DNA of 64,000 nt, from NCBI GenBank assembly GCA_907163375.1, contig CAJQUW010011017.1:62001-126000 (forward strand), read 5' to 3'. The notes below the pieces were generated by a model. The model did no database searches. It was not told the origin of the DNA and saw only the letters and a list, made by a program, of their open reading frames with translations. Position numbers and translations under genes: made by a program. Positions within the stretch are counted from its first letter, which is position 1, and each line of letters starts with the position of its first letter. This DNA is from Prostheceraeus crozeri (lineage: Eukaryota; Platyhelminthes; Polycladida; Euryleptidae). Shown here piece by piece: positions 11,700 to 23,129 of this stretch.

Positions 11700-12435
11700 A
11701 ACGAAAGAAACCGAATCCAAGAGAAGTAGTCCCAATAAAACAACAGAAACATCAACAAGAACTTGACAGAATACTTTCAAATCATCGTTATCCAGGAAAC
11801 TTTATTGAGCAATCAAAACGTAAGATCAATCGACAAAGACGTAGAATTCTAATCACCATTATAATCAGATCAAACGGACAGTCGGTTGAAACAAATATTT
11901 CGCCGAGAAGGGATCAACTTACGAATCGCCCATCAGACTTAAACCTCAGGAGCTATCTTCGGAAAAATGCTGAACCTCCTCGCGCATTGAATAACTGCCA
12001 GTAAAAAAACAAATTGTGCAACAAAAAAAAACAGTATCAGATTCGGTGTTCTAATTGCTTTTCCACATACATAGACAGCTCCATCAGACCTCTACACCAA
12101 AGGATAAAAGAACACACCACTCTCCCGAATTGTCTGTATACCGCTATCTAAGGATATGCAACACGAATGCAATAAGAACAAAGATCCTTGCCACTGATTC
12201 ACACACTGCCAATCAATGACTACGAGAAGCCATTTTTATACAAAATCTATGTCCAGCATTAAACTCAAGAGACGAAAGTGAAGAACTTTGGGATTTCATA
12301 TTTCTTTGACATTTCTATGATTGAATACATTACCTTTTGAATTTTATATTTCCATGTCTTCCTAGCTTTTCTCTCCCCTTTGTATACCTGACGCAGGCTG
12401 TGAAGCCGAAATTTCGGAAATTAAATAGCAAAAAA
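11700..12435 (+). mobile_element. Penelope-like retroelement fragment with GIY-YIG endonuclease
   Basis: One frame reads nearly through from about 11713 to 12296. It starts in the linker after the reverse transcriptase (LDRILSNHRYPGNFIEQ) and passes one TAA near 12003. The endonuclease start, YQIRCSNCFSTYIDSSIRPL, is at about 12033-12094, followed by HQRIKEH. A one-base shift lies near 12130. The end is marked by LREAIFIQNLCPALNSRDE, the usual C-terminal block of Penelope-like endonucleases. The catalytic GIY-YIG form is weakened here to TYIDS. Downstream, CCTGACGCAGG...GCCGAAATTTCGG at about 12385-12417 fits the 3' region of such elements. The reverse transcriptase itself is missing, so the copy is 5'-truncated and dead. 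The assignment rests on motif recognition alone. Confidence 0.7.
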
Positions 12436-12469
12436 ATTGCAGCTTCTGGCCTTTTACTTAATTATTTTG

Positions 12470-13163
12470 ATAACCAATAGTCTACCTATCTAGTCTTCAG
12501 TATATATTTCAACCAGCACTCTCATCACAAGGAAGGGTTGCAGGCAGACACTATTCAACCTCCATGCGAGGGGTCAACGTAGGATGATATTTCCTCCCAT
12601 TTCGAAGAACTACATCACTGTTCTCCTATCGTTTATTTAATTTCATTGTTGTTAATGAATAGATACTTTGCTCATATGACTGAGTTATCATCTATTCATG
12701 AATTTTGAATGTCGCCCTGTAAATCATTCACTCTGACGCTGACTAAAGGAGCTGGTTGACATATATTGTGTCACCATATTGGGTATACACTAACCCCAAA
12801 AATGTGTCACCTTTTGCAGCATTCATATCAAAACCTCTTACCACACTTTAATGTTTGCATTGCATAAGTTAAGAAAAGTAAACTGATATCTACAATAGGA
12901 TTGTAAAATGACAGCAGCGAGGGAGACTTCCTAATGAATTGATGACATTTCTGATTTTTCGAGGCGTAGATATTGACATGAATTATTCACATACAATAAA
13001 TTAATCGTTTATACACGCTACAAACGGTTTCCATTTTCGCGTATCGGCCTCTCGAAGATCGATGCGGACCGTTTTTATGACAATCACTCATTCCACATCT
13101 TAAGTAACCATTGCGGATGAAAACTCAGATGGATTTCCTTTTCTTGCGGTATAACGGTTTTTA
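12470..13163. other. non-coding stretch
   Basis: AT-rich sequence between the Penelope-like fragment and hAT element 1. I see no exon, structured repeat or end motif here. Confidence 0.4.
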
Positions 13164-13169
13164 AACTAA

Positions 13170-16100
13170 CAGGGCGTCAAGTTAATAGGAATAGACAAAA
13201 AATAGGAAAAAATAGGAACGCCTAAAAAATAGGAAAAAATAGGAATCACGCAAAAAAATAGGAAATAATAGGAATTTTTCAAGATAAGTTGAATAACAAA
13301 CAAAAAACAATACTTTCACGTGGATCGAATCTTCAAATGTTTACATGGACTCATAAATCATATGTACATGAATGGAAATTGTTGAAAAAGCGAGAGCAGG
13401 CGTTTTATTGCGAACATGTATTAATGTAAGAAAACAATCGCTTTCATTGCTAGTGCGCGACGCCATGTATGAAGGAAACTGTCCATAATTAGAATCAAGA
13501 TTATTTGTTTGATACAATCAACCCTATTTGATCCGGTTCGCACGTTAATGCAATTTCAGTGATAGATAAGACATGCGTTAACTCGAGTTTTCAAACTAAA
13601 CATCGTTCACTGATCATCCTGATCTTCCAGTATCATTATCTTATTAGATGACAAAGCCTTGTCAAGCAGTTTGCGCTTTTTCTTTTCATTTTTTCTCTTC
13701 TTATTTGTTATCTCATCTAACTGCTTCATTGCTACTTCCCGTTTCTGATTTGCTGTTTCAAACATCATGGTAACTACTTTCATGCTAAATGTTTCAATAC
13801 TTTTCTTACCATCGACCGCACTATTCAGTTTCGCAGTTGCATCTTTCATAAGCTCGTCATCTGCTTTCAATTCTTCTCTAGCCTTATTTCTTCTTGATGT
13901 AAACCCTTTTCTTTTTTCCGTTACTGCAATTTTCTTACGTAACAGCTGTTCCTTTTCTCTTTGTACACTCGCTGGCAACTCGGCGGATTTTTCATTTTCA
14001 TCTTTTCTTTCGTTGATGTTCCGCCTTTTCTCGTTCTTGGTTTTCTTTATATGCTGCATGAGCATACCGTACTGCCCGTTTCAGCGATATAGAAATGGCT
14101 TCCGGTCTACAAAAATCGGGATCAAAGAACCTGACAGCGTCTTTTACAACATGAAGTCCAACGATGGTCTTTTCGCGAGAGACGTCCTTTCTTGTGTAAC
14201 GATGCGGGAGTTGATAGAGAGACTTCTTTCACTATCAGCGTTTGTTTGCCCTAAAACTAAAGCAGATTTTATCACAATAGGAAGGACTCTGTATTTCAAG
14301 TTACCATCAGCTGCTTTTAGTTGAAAAATGCCATTCCAAAACATTTCTATTCTGTCACTTGGGTCGTAAATCGGCACATTATTGTCAGATTGATAAAGCT
14401 TCCATTCGTCAAGCAGTCATTCACGTCAACTTCAGGTTGCAAAGCCTTGCTTATTTCTTGAATGAAAACTGTACTTACTTCATCCTTCTTTTTTAAAGGA
14501 TTTACACATCGTAGTTGGCTAAGTAGCGAATTTCCAAGAGGCAGTTTCTCAATTAAATACGACGAATCACTTCCGAAAAACAATCGGATTTGATGAAATG
14601 CATACTCGTATGTCCTTTGCTCTGGTTTGAGATTGCTCATTGCTTTTCTTGTGGAATCACCACATCACCAATCATAATTTCATCATTGATAACTGTGAAG
14701 ATTCACTTCTACAATCGATGAATCGGAGCTCAATTCCATATTTGTTTCCAATCGCCTCTGGTATCATAAACCTTCGAAGAAGTTCAAAATGAACTCACAA
14801 AGTTGGTCATAAAGAATATGAATCATGGGACTATTCTTTTGCAGCAGACAACAAATTCTCGAAAATAGGAGTGATATTCGCGAGAAAAATTCCAGAAAAC
14901 TCGTGTTAAGAATTTCTCTTTGGTACTAAGCATGACTTGCACTCTTTTGAAGTTGGCGCTTTTTGGCATCGACTGTGTGCTCTTCCAAGGTCTGAAACGA
15001 AATGCACAATCGCTTCCCATTGTTCTATGACTCTTTTAACAGACGGTCCAATACTAAGCCACCGGACTTCTGTATGTTGCTTGAAATTGTGGGTTTCCAA
15101 ATCAAATTCCAATTGTATTGATCTGAAGTCTTCACGACGGGCAGCGCTGTATTTAAAAATAGAATGCAAATCGTAGCAAAATTGACTTATGTCAATATCG
15201 AACTCTTTGATTCCTTTCCGAAAGCCGTTATGTATTGTGTGAATAGCACATGAATCCAAATCTATCAGACCAGGAAATCAGGATGATCGCGAGAAATCAG
15301 TTCATTCAGATTTCTGAAGATTGTCTTGTTAACGTTCGGACCATCTCGTACAAGTGTAGCTAACCTTTGTATCGGTAATTATCATCACACATTTTTTGAT
15401 ACATCCTAAAAGCGACGGTATTACCGTCCGCATGTCCGAAAAACAGAGATGTGTAGAAAGAGCACCACACTTGATTGTGCTGCGGCGACCAGTACCTTAT
15501 TGTTAGATCCATCTGTTTTTTTACTTGAGTTGTGGATGTTTCATCGAAATGTATAGAGAAAGGTAGATTTGATCACTAGGTCAGAAAACAATTACTCCTG
15601 TGAAGTATGGTGACAACCCATCTCCTATTATATATGATGCGCTCGTGCGACTTAAGCTGAATTGTGCAGCTACTGCACTATCAGGGAACATAGCTTTGAA
15701 TAAGCTTCCTTTGTTGTCACATGAACGTAACGACAAATTTTTGCATGCCACTTCTGCTAACCAATAAACAGTGGCATTAAGATTACTATCGGAAGAATCC
15801 TTAAGAGTCATCATACTAACAGTAGACTTATCAGTATTAGAGCATACTACAGCTGATGATATCGCATCACTAGGTATCGAAGTTGCACTAGCTGAAGTAT
15901 TCATCAGTGAGAGTTTTGTTTGCTTTGTATCCAATACATTTTTCAACAACTCCATGTGTTTTTTCTTTCTAGCATGCTGGAGTAATTGAGCTTTTCCGGA
16001 ATTATCGCACTTAATATCGATTTGGCATAGAGTACAATGACATGACTGTCATCCTTTCCTTTCCGACACCAATCGCCCATTTTCTGATTGTTGCTATCGA

Positions 16101-17663
16101 AGGTAGAGAGCCATGTAACATTGAATTTTGTTTTACCGGGCATCTTACGTTGCAAAGCTCAAGTTGAGACCCTGAAATAAACAAAAAAAACTTTATTGGC
16201 ACGCTGGTTAATTGATATTTTACGATATAAGATATTCTTCAAACTCAAATCATCATTAAGTGTACAAATCTGCATGCGTTATTTTAATTCACATGCATCG
16301 CGCCTAGCATTTAATACAGGGCAATCAGATAGTTGGAGATTGTCAATTATATTCTCATTAATGGTACTGAAAAAATCTTCGGAAGAATATGCCGCTCTAA
16401 ATTCGTAAACCAGTCTGAAAAAATAGGAATCATCTTTGTTTACATCACTGATTTTAACTTAAGCGAAGCGAGAGAGTGAGAAGGGAGATTTACCGCCATC
16501 TTAGTCTCATAGATTATTCTCCCCCCTTCACTGAAATGGTACATTATCACCGTTAAGTGCGAGCTTCACTCTATTTGGCGAGGGGCTTCTACTTTCTCAT
16601 TGTTCTGTCTGTGGTCATTCCCGTAAATAGGCTCAGCTTCGTTAAAGATAGCACACGAGCGTACAGTGATGAACGATATATCCTGAGAATCTAAATCCCT
16701 TTCAAAACATTCCAGGTAATTCTCCGAAAGGCTTGACTTGCAAAAGAAACAAACATTAATGTACATGTACATGTATAAAACAAGTATGAAACTGAACAAA
16801 ACTTACCACATAGTAATGTCTGGAAGCTGATTACTAAGACAACAGGTGTATTTGAAGATCCGTTTCCAGTGCAGCGTACCATTTTACCGAATTTAAATTA
16901 CTGGATGTACGTCCATTTATATCGTTTCCGGACAAGCAATGCACCTCACCTGTTGACTCAAATAGGAAGCAGTAATAACTGAGAACGACGTGAAACCGAA
17001 ACGATGAACATGAAAAAACTAGCAGTAAAGCAAATAGTTTTTATAACAAGTTTATTTTTTAAAAGTCATTATAAATGCATATTGAATTACACGAAAAAAA
17101 CATTATCAGTTCATGGGAGATCAGTTCAGAGAGTCGATCATATTTTTCCAATTGTCATTTTGTTCAGTACTAGCGTTTTAGTTATCTGATAGACAGCGAG
17201 GTAACAAACGGAAAACTGTCTGATCCTACCTCATTAAGGATGTAAACCGATATCAGCACACTGCAAAAAAGACATGAAATATGAAAAATTCCATTTCTTA
17301 AAACCATAATCCCATTTTCTGATGAGTCACACAAATATGAGTAGCACGTCAAGTTAAGGAACTGATGTAGGTACACGGCTAGCTCTCGATATATGCAACC
17401 ATCATAGCCATGTATCGAGAGCTGAACGCGAACCATTCTTGTTCACAAAGAGAACTGTCGTTACCGAATATAAAACGCAACTCTATTTTCTGAATGGTTA
17501 TCCATGGACCATAATATTGAATAAGATAAAGAACGAGCCACACAAAAATAGGAAAAAATAGGAATTTTGTCATAAAATAGGAAAAAGTAGGAATTTTGTC
17601 ATAAAATAGGAAAAAATAGGAATTTTATGATAAAATAGGAAAAAATAGGAACTTGACGCCCTG
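13170..17663 (-). mobile_element. hAT-type DNA transposon 1, decayed, with 6-bp target duplication
   Basis: The element is bounded by 14-bp perfect inverted ends, CAGGGCGTCAAGTT at 13170-13183 and its complement ending at 17663. It is flanked by AACTAA on both sides (13164-13169 and 17664-17669). Just inside both ends are arrays of AAATAGGA words, in the same orientation on both sides (13195-13275 and about 17540-17650). The transposase lies on the minus strand and is broken by frameshifts and stops. The ends and gene content resemble hAT element 2 (47050-52147), but the sequences have diverged. Classical hAT elements make 8-bp duplications, so the 6-bp duplication is notable. The region 16160-17530 inside the element shows no coding content. 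Confidence 0.8.
13607..16155 (-). pseudogene. hAT transposase of element 1, broken
   Basis: Read from high to low coordinates. The N-terminus (about 16150-16080) has KFNVTWLSTFD. A BED-like zinc finger follows across a frameshift (16045-15960), with CTLC and HARKKKH as C-X2-C and H-X5-H ligands. Next is a helical block ending SASYIIGDGLSPYF (about 15620), then a gap with stops. The hAT core motif SCAIHTIHNGF is at about 15255-15220 and EVRWLSIGPSV at about 15080-15050. The C-terminal dimerisation block LGQTNADSERSLSINSR is at about 14260-14210. A lysine/glutamate-rich coiled tail (14040-13610) closes the gene. Each block aligns in order with the transposase of hAT element 2. Several frameshifts and stops make it non-functional. 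Confidence 0.75.
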
Positions 17664-17670
17664 AACTAAA

Positions 17671-19383
17671 TTTCATGTTGTGTATCGCTCTATTTCAAAA
17701 CTATTGTTGCTAAAATAATGATAAAACGAAAAGAATAAACTAAGTTGCCATCTTCATTGATGATAAGCCAAAAGACTCTACTATAAAGTATCATTTCTTT
17801 AGTGCCCGACATTTTACTCCTTCAATTTTATTTATCAATTTTAGTGTCTTCATTTCCTTGCAGGCAATGTAGGCATGTTTGATTACAATAAGCTTTCTAA
17901 TGAAGTACATCTTGCAGCACTCATAGAAATGTATTTCAATTGTTTGACTAGAGTGTTCAATGTCTTCATAGATATATTTCAATTGACAGCTTCGAAACGA
18001 TTTTACCAATAAACATCAAAAAGCAATTTAAATGTTGAGACTTTTTCGGATAAATATATATCAAAAATGCGATTGTAAAATACCGACTGCATGCACTTGT
18101 TTTCCTAATTTCTGCTGCTCACTTCAGATAATCAAAGCTTTCTTATCTGGGTCTTTTCCAAGGAAACCTTGACCTTTGACTCATAAATTACAAATTACTG
18201 AAAAATGATCTACATCTGGGCACTGAAGGAAGTTCACAAACACTTCGGATATGCGATGCCTTAAAATCATGTGCTCATGTCCACCTAGGAACAGATGGTG
18301 CACGCAACAAGTAATTTCCCATACAAATTCCTCCGCTGAAATGAGAGTTGCTGTTAGCTCAATTGCATGCTAATATCTCCCGATGAAGAAGGGAACTTAA
18401 AAATTGTGAAGGTTGCAATGGAAACCGATTGAATTAGAAATTACAGACTTAGAGATTTTTGTTGACGTTTCATCTAGTTCAATTGCGTTATTTTGATATT
18501 GACAAAACAGAGAGACAAAAGGGATAACCGCAAAAGCACTCAGACTCAGTCATATGGTAATTTAGAAATTGACTTTTGCTCTGAAATCCACTATATTAAA
18601 ACAATATCATTTTTGAGAAACTAAAGTAATTCATAGAAATTTTTTCGACATTTGCATAACACCTTCTACTTAAGTTGAACCCCTGCTATAAACAAGCAGA
18701 ATCAGACATCGATTTTGTCATCTTTTGATGCGGCCAGACTAGTCAAAAATTCAGGACACTGATTTTATTTGAGAATGATCCTAACATCAAGGAAAAGTTG
18801 TTCAATGATTCAAATGCATTCGTTGATATCATGAACTGGCTAATAAATGAAGATATAAAGATCGCAATTCATGGACTGCTTTGTTATGTACTCAACCACA
18901 TATTTGAAGGAAAACTGCTATTTTGAAACATGTCAGATTACTTGAACGAATGTTGTCATTTGATCACATTCAACTGTGACTGCATTACCATGACTGCCAT
19001 CATCAAGCTCGATAGTTTTGGTCACTATGGTAGTGGTGTGTTCTAGCCATGTTCTTGCAAAATCGAAATTTATCGATAGCAATTAATTCAGCGAAAATTT
19101 TAAAGCGAATTGAAACATTGATTGTAAAGTGTACTACTTGATATAATACAATAAATAGTAGTAAGCAAAATAATCATAATTTTGGATAGCAACGAATTCT
19201 AGCACGGCACTACAGTTTGCGAATTGTCTGAGCTTGAAGAGAAAGAGTTGCTGAGAAAGAGCATTATCAAAGTGAATGTTGATGTAGCCCGATGCTACCT
19301 GTCGCATTCTTCTATACTTCTGTTCCTTCTTTTCATGTGATTGTTATATATTAGAAATTTCTATATATATGATTTCCAAATTT
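17671..19383. other. non-coding stretch
   Basis: AT-rich sequence with no supported exon. Short open frames here lack splice signals and protein-like composition. It might be the body of the piggyBac-type element whose end is at 20056, but I found no transposase core. Confidence 0.35.
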
Positions 19384-19659
19384 CTATGCCTTCTGAATGC
19401 CACTCTGCTCTGTGTGTTTTGATAAAGACTCTGATAATACGAGACTCTGAATGTGTGCTTTGATAAAAGACCATCCATGTTCAGTCACAGTTAAGATATC
19501 ATCATCTTCCGAATCTTCGGAGGATTCACTTGTATTGGAAATATGAAACTCAGTTTCAGGTTCATCGCTCTCTGACTGTGACTTGTCGTCGCCAAAGCCA
19601 TATATTATGGCAGGTCGAACTGTATACTTATGTTTCGGCCTGTTAAACGCCTTAGTCAC
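19384..19659 (-). pseudogene. acidic open frame, possible piggyBac N-terminal part
   Basis: An open frame of about 90 residues on the minus strand. It begins near TKAFNRPKHKYTVRPAIIYG and passes into an acidic Ser/Glu/Asp run (SESSEDSEDDD). Acidic, Ser-rich N-termini are common in piggyBac transposases, and the piggyBac-type terminal repeat at 19981-20056 lies upstream in the right orientation. No DDD catalytic core follows at lower coordinates. The link is inference; it could be an exon of an unrelated acidic protein. Confidence 0.3.
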
Positions 19660-19980
19660 AAGCGCATCACAAGTTAAAGACGTCCTGTTCTTCGAACGAA
19701 GATGAAGAGAAGTGATTTAGCATACTGCTTTCACCAATAACACGCCATGGAAATTACAATCGTCACATGACTACAACGTTATATTTTGAGTCTCTTTCAC
19801 ATGCGTTGTCATAAAACCATGTATAAACCTCACTATCTTCACTCTATTGTATGACCGTTGCTTGATGCTGATTTGCTATCTCCAGTTAGCTAACCAGCCA
19901 TTTAGGGCCAGGATGAAGAACATAAACCTACCAAGCTCCCAAGGGTCAATCCTTTCAAATAACATTGCCCTTTATATCAA

Positions 19981-20056
19981 GATGCACCGGTGCGTCATGG
20001 CGCTCTACTTGAGTAATGCATGACGTACCGGTGCGTCATGGTTCTGAAGGGGTTAA
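19981..20056 (-). mobile_element. piggyBac-type terminal repeat, single end
   Basis: Read on the minus strand the sequence starts TTAA, then CCCCTTCAGAACCATGACGC. TTAA (20053-20056) followed by C-rich ends is the piggyBac signature. Inside, the palindromic words GCACCGGTGC (about 19985) and TACCGGTGCG (about 20027) form a subterminal inverted pair. I found no matching second end within the window, so this is a solo end or a strongly decayed copy. Confidence 0.5.
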
Positions 20057-20654
20057 TTACAAGCTAAATGTAAAAGTTTGTCGTCAAGACTCTTGACACT
20101 TTCCATCATTCACAAAATCGATCTTTGTGGCCATAATACCTTTTTTAAAAGATAGATGGCATATTGACTAGCCTTTCAGCGCCAATGCAGAAAAATGCAG
20201 CAGACGATTCATGAGTTGAAACAAAGAGGAGAAAAGATAAACCATGAAATAAGCATGAAGTCAAAATCGATAAAAGCAAAATAATGACAAATGTCGCAGA
20301 AATCCCGAGTGCAATGTATGGATATTATCTCGAGTACACAACTGACTTCACATGCCTCCACCACTTGATAGTCTATTACTTAAAGACTGTGACACAGGAA
20401 TGGGTAGACGAATTCAGAACACTTGTAACTGGAAGCTTAGGAAGTACCTAATCTCCAAAAACATTGGAAAAAACACCGCCGGCGATTATTTGATATACAT
20501 CTTGCCAATATCAACTTGCGGTTCTCCTACATGTTCCCTCATAAAGAGACAAGAAAACTGAGCAATGTGTAGAGGTCATCAGAAAGAAGGATGCTGCGAA
20601 TAAAAAGAAGAATCAGAATAAGAAAGAAGATAAAAGAAGAATACAAACCAAGAA

Positions 20655-22370
20655 GGGCAATTCCACGTCATGTGGGACATAGGTGTCAAAATTTAAATAT
20701 CTTCTATAGTTTACATCTTTCACTTAATTGCTGCTAATGATCCAGGTTGTAATAGACAAAATGAATTAAGGGTCAATGACTGACAGTTTTGCATATTTCA
20801 AGGTTTTTGTCATCAGTTTCTCAAATATACTTTATTCAATTTTTCTTCATAACTTTTGTGTCATATCTGAGCACGTCAGATATATATATATCAAAATATT
20901 TCAGCAAGTCAACGTTTTTTGGCTTTGATTTATCTAGTTTCGTTGAAGCATTGGTCACAGTTGTTAAAGAGCTGCAGTTACTACTCTAAATTCTATCGTT
21001 GAATTGAGAGCTCTTACAAATGTTGTGTTCATAACGGAAACAAGCTTCATATATATTATAGTATAATTGTTTTTCATAGACATCGATTTAAATGCTGAAA
21101 CTTATCGACGTTTTTAGCAGTGAAGTAGGCACAGTTACGTCCACAACGCTACGGACGTAACACAAATACAATTAAAATTTTCTCCTTCATTTTCTACCTT
21201 CAACCTGCCTATGACACACACTTGCAGCAAAAGCTACGTCCATAACGGAAAAGGTGGGTCAAATGAAGTTCTCACGAATGCACTATTTTCTTACTCAAAT
21301 GAACGGTTAATACAAAGTTTCATTCCGAAACAAAAATTCATAGAACGCTGTATTATTTCAACGATGTAATCCGCATGTATCTGAGTCGCATCATGCCGAA
21401 TGTGCTATGGACGTAACTTACATTTCAGCTGCAATCAATCTCGTTCTTTATAGAGATCATTTAACTTTAGAATGGGCAGAACTAGTTGTTTTCCAGGCAC
21501 AATGCAATTGTAATGTTGAATGATCACAAAATTTGACCTGATAGTCACAATAAACCTATATTTATAGATAAATATTTTGCAAGGCCTAAATCTTTCACGG
21601 TGAGGATGAAGAGTAAAACTAAGCGACAAGCATTCATGACCAGGATATATGATGGATAATGCCACAAGATAGATAAATTAGAAGTCGCTTCAATAAAAAA
21701 AATGAAGCAATCTGAAAAAGAAACATCGTAAACAATCAAGCATCCGAATGAAGAAAATGAGAGAACGAAAGAAGAAATTGTTTACGACTGAGAAAAGTGA
21801 ATGCAGTCCTGAGCTGAGCACATTAAGTGTGTGTGTATCAAAGGCTGGTGAAAATATATATGGCCAGTCACTGAGTGGAAAATCTTTAAGCGTTATTTTA
21901 GAAACCCTTGTTTCATTAAAAGCCGTGTGAAAGTTATCTTTTAATTATTGATGAAATAAAATTCCGTTACGTCCATAACGATTTTCTTTGTCACGATCTA
22001 AGCGAAATGAATGAAGGCATATATCAGAATGTTTTCTGTGCAATAGAATTATGGCACATTTGTTTAAGATTTGCTTAGGGTTCACCATCATGTCGAATAG
22101 TAATTTTTTAAATTGCAATTCAATATTGGGGAAGGAATCAAGTATTCGATTGACTCGAATCGATGTCGTTTTTATGTTACGTTCATAATGAACATCGACC
22201 ATAGATCACGTAGCCTAAATATGAATCTCTCAAGCAATTTTTATGATCCTATTTTTAAGACTGAAATATCTGTAAGAAAGCATTACAATAACATAAAAAT
22301 TATTTTGTCCATAAAACAGCTGGAGACATTTGTCTCCGATATATGTCACGTCCGTAACATGGAATTACCC
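20655..22370. mobile_element. non-autonomous DNA transposon, GGG...CCC ends, AGAA duplication
   Basis: The left end starts GGGCAATTCCACGTCATGTG at 20655 and the right end finishes with CATGGAATTACCC at 22370. These are imperfect inverted repeats of about 30 bp that also share an inner TATGTC-like word. AGAA flanks the element on both sides (20651-20654 and 22371-22374). No transposase frame is present in the 1.7 kb body. Instead, it carries many copies of a TTACGTCCATAACG-like motif in both orientations. A 4-bp duplication with GRG-type ends would fit the Sola2 superfamily; that is a tentative assignment from recalled family traits. Confidence 0.6.
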
Positions 22371-22387
22371 AGAACGTAATCATAGTA

Positions 22388-22530
22388 GCGGGAAGTCTTA
22401 AGTGGAGGTGGGCAGGACATCTGGCGAGAAGAAATGACAATTGAGATGGACACTGCGGACGACAGGGTGGCAATCAAGAGATGGAACAAGAACCAGAAGC
22501 CGTCAATGCAAGCGGATGAAGACTAATTTC
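22388..22530 (+). mobile_element. RTE-type LINE C-terminal fragment
   Basis: The sequence encodes SLKWRWAGHLARRNDN, the conserved WRWAGH-ar block at the C-terminus of many RTE/BovB-type reverse transcriptases. A one-base shift follows, after which the frame gives RWT-like and TGWQSRDG residues expected just downstream. No other LINE part is adjacent, so this is a short fragment. It starts right after the 20655-22370 element. Confidence 0.55.
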
Positions 22531-23129
22531 TCAGAGAATGACAGACAATTGCTGTGGATCGGAATATGTGGTTCACTGTTTCAGCTAGAAAATAAGCAAC
22601 AAATAGAAAAATTATAAGCAATTCACTTACTTATTTAGGGATAAATTGATAGTTGCTTGGTCCATGGAACGTAATCGAGAAGATCATCAATGCAGATTAT
22701 TTCATTTGAGAGAAGGATTACGTTCATCACGTCTGATTTCAGAAAAAACTAGCTAACTGATTATAAATGCAAATACGTTTTCTGAAAATCTGTCTAGTTG
22801 AAATACAATTGCAATTTACGGTTTTTTGCGTTTGTTAATATGAATCTATCTTTGATTAGCGTTAAAGCTGATTCATTAACGGTATTTCTCACTTATTTGC
22901 TGAAACATTAATCAACGACATCGTTCAATAGATCGACATTTCTTAATGATAGATGGCATTTCCCACGATATCGAGATATCTACTATTGTTAAGCGACATT
23001 TTCACACTATTGTGACTCATATATCCTTCTAATTATGCCGAGAAATTCAAGTTATTTAAAATCTGGCTCACAAGTATTACGTTTATTTATATGCAAAATT
23101 ACACAAAAATAGGCATGATTGTCGGTGAT

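Noticed and set aside
13767-14324. 185-residue plus-strand open frame
   Set aside because: It overlaps the minus-strand hAT transposase tail and dimerisation block and is a low-complexity shadow rich in Ser, Phe and Leu.
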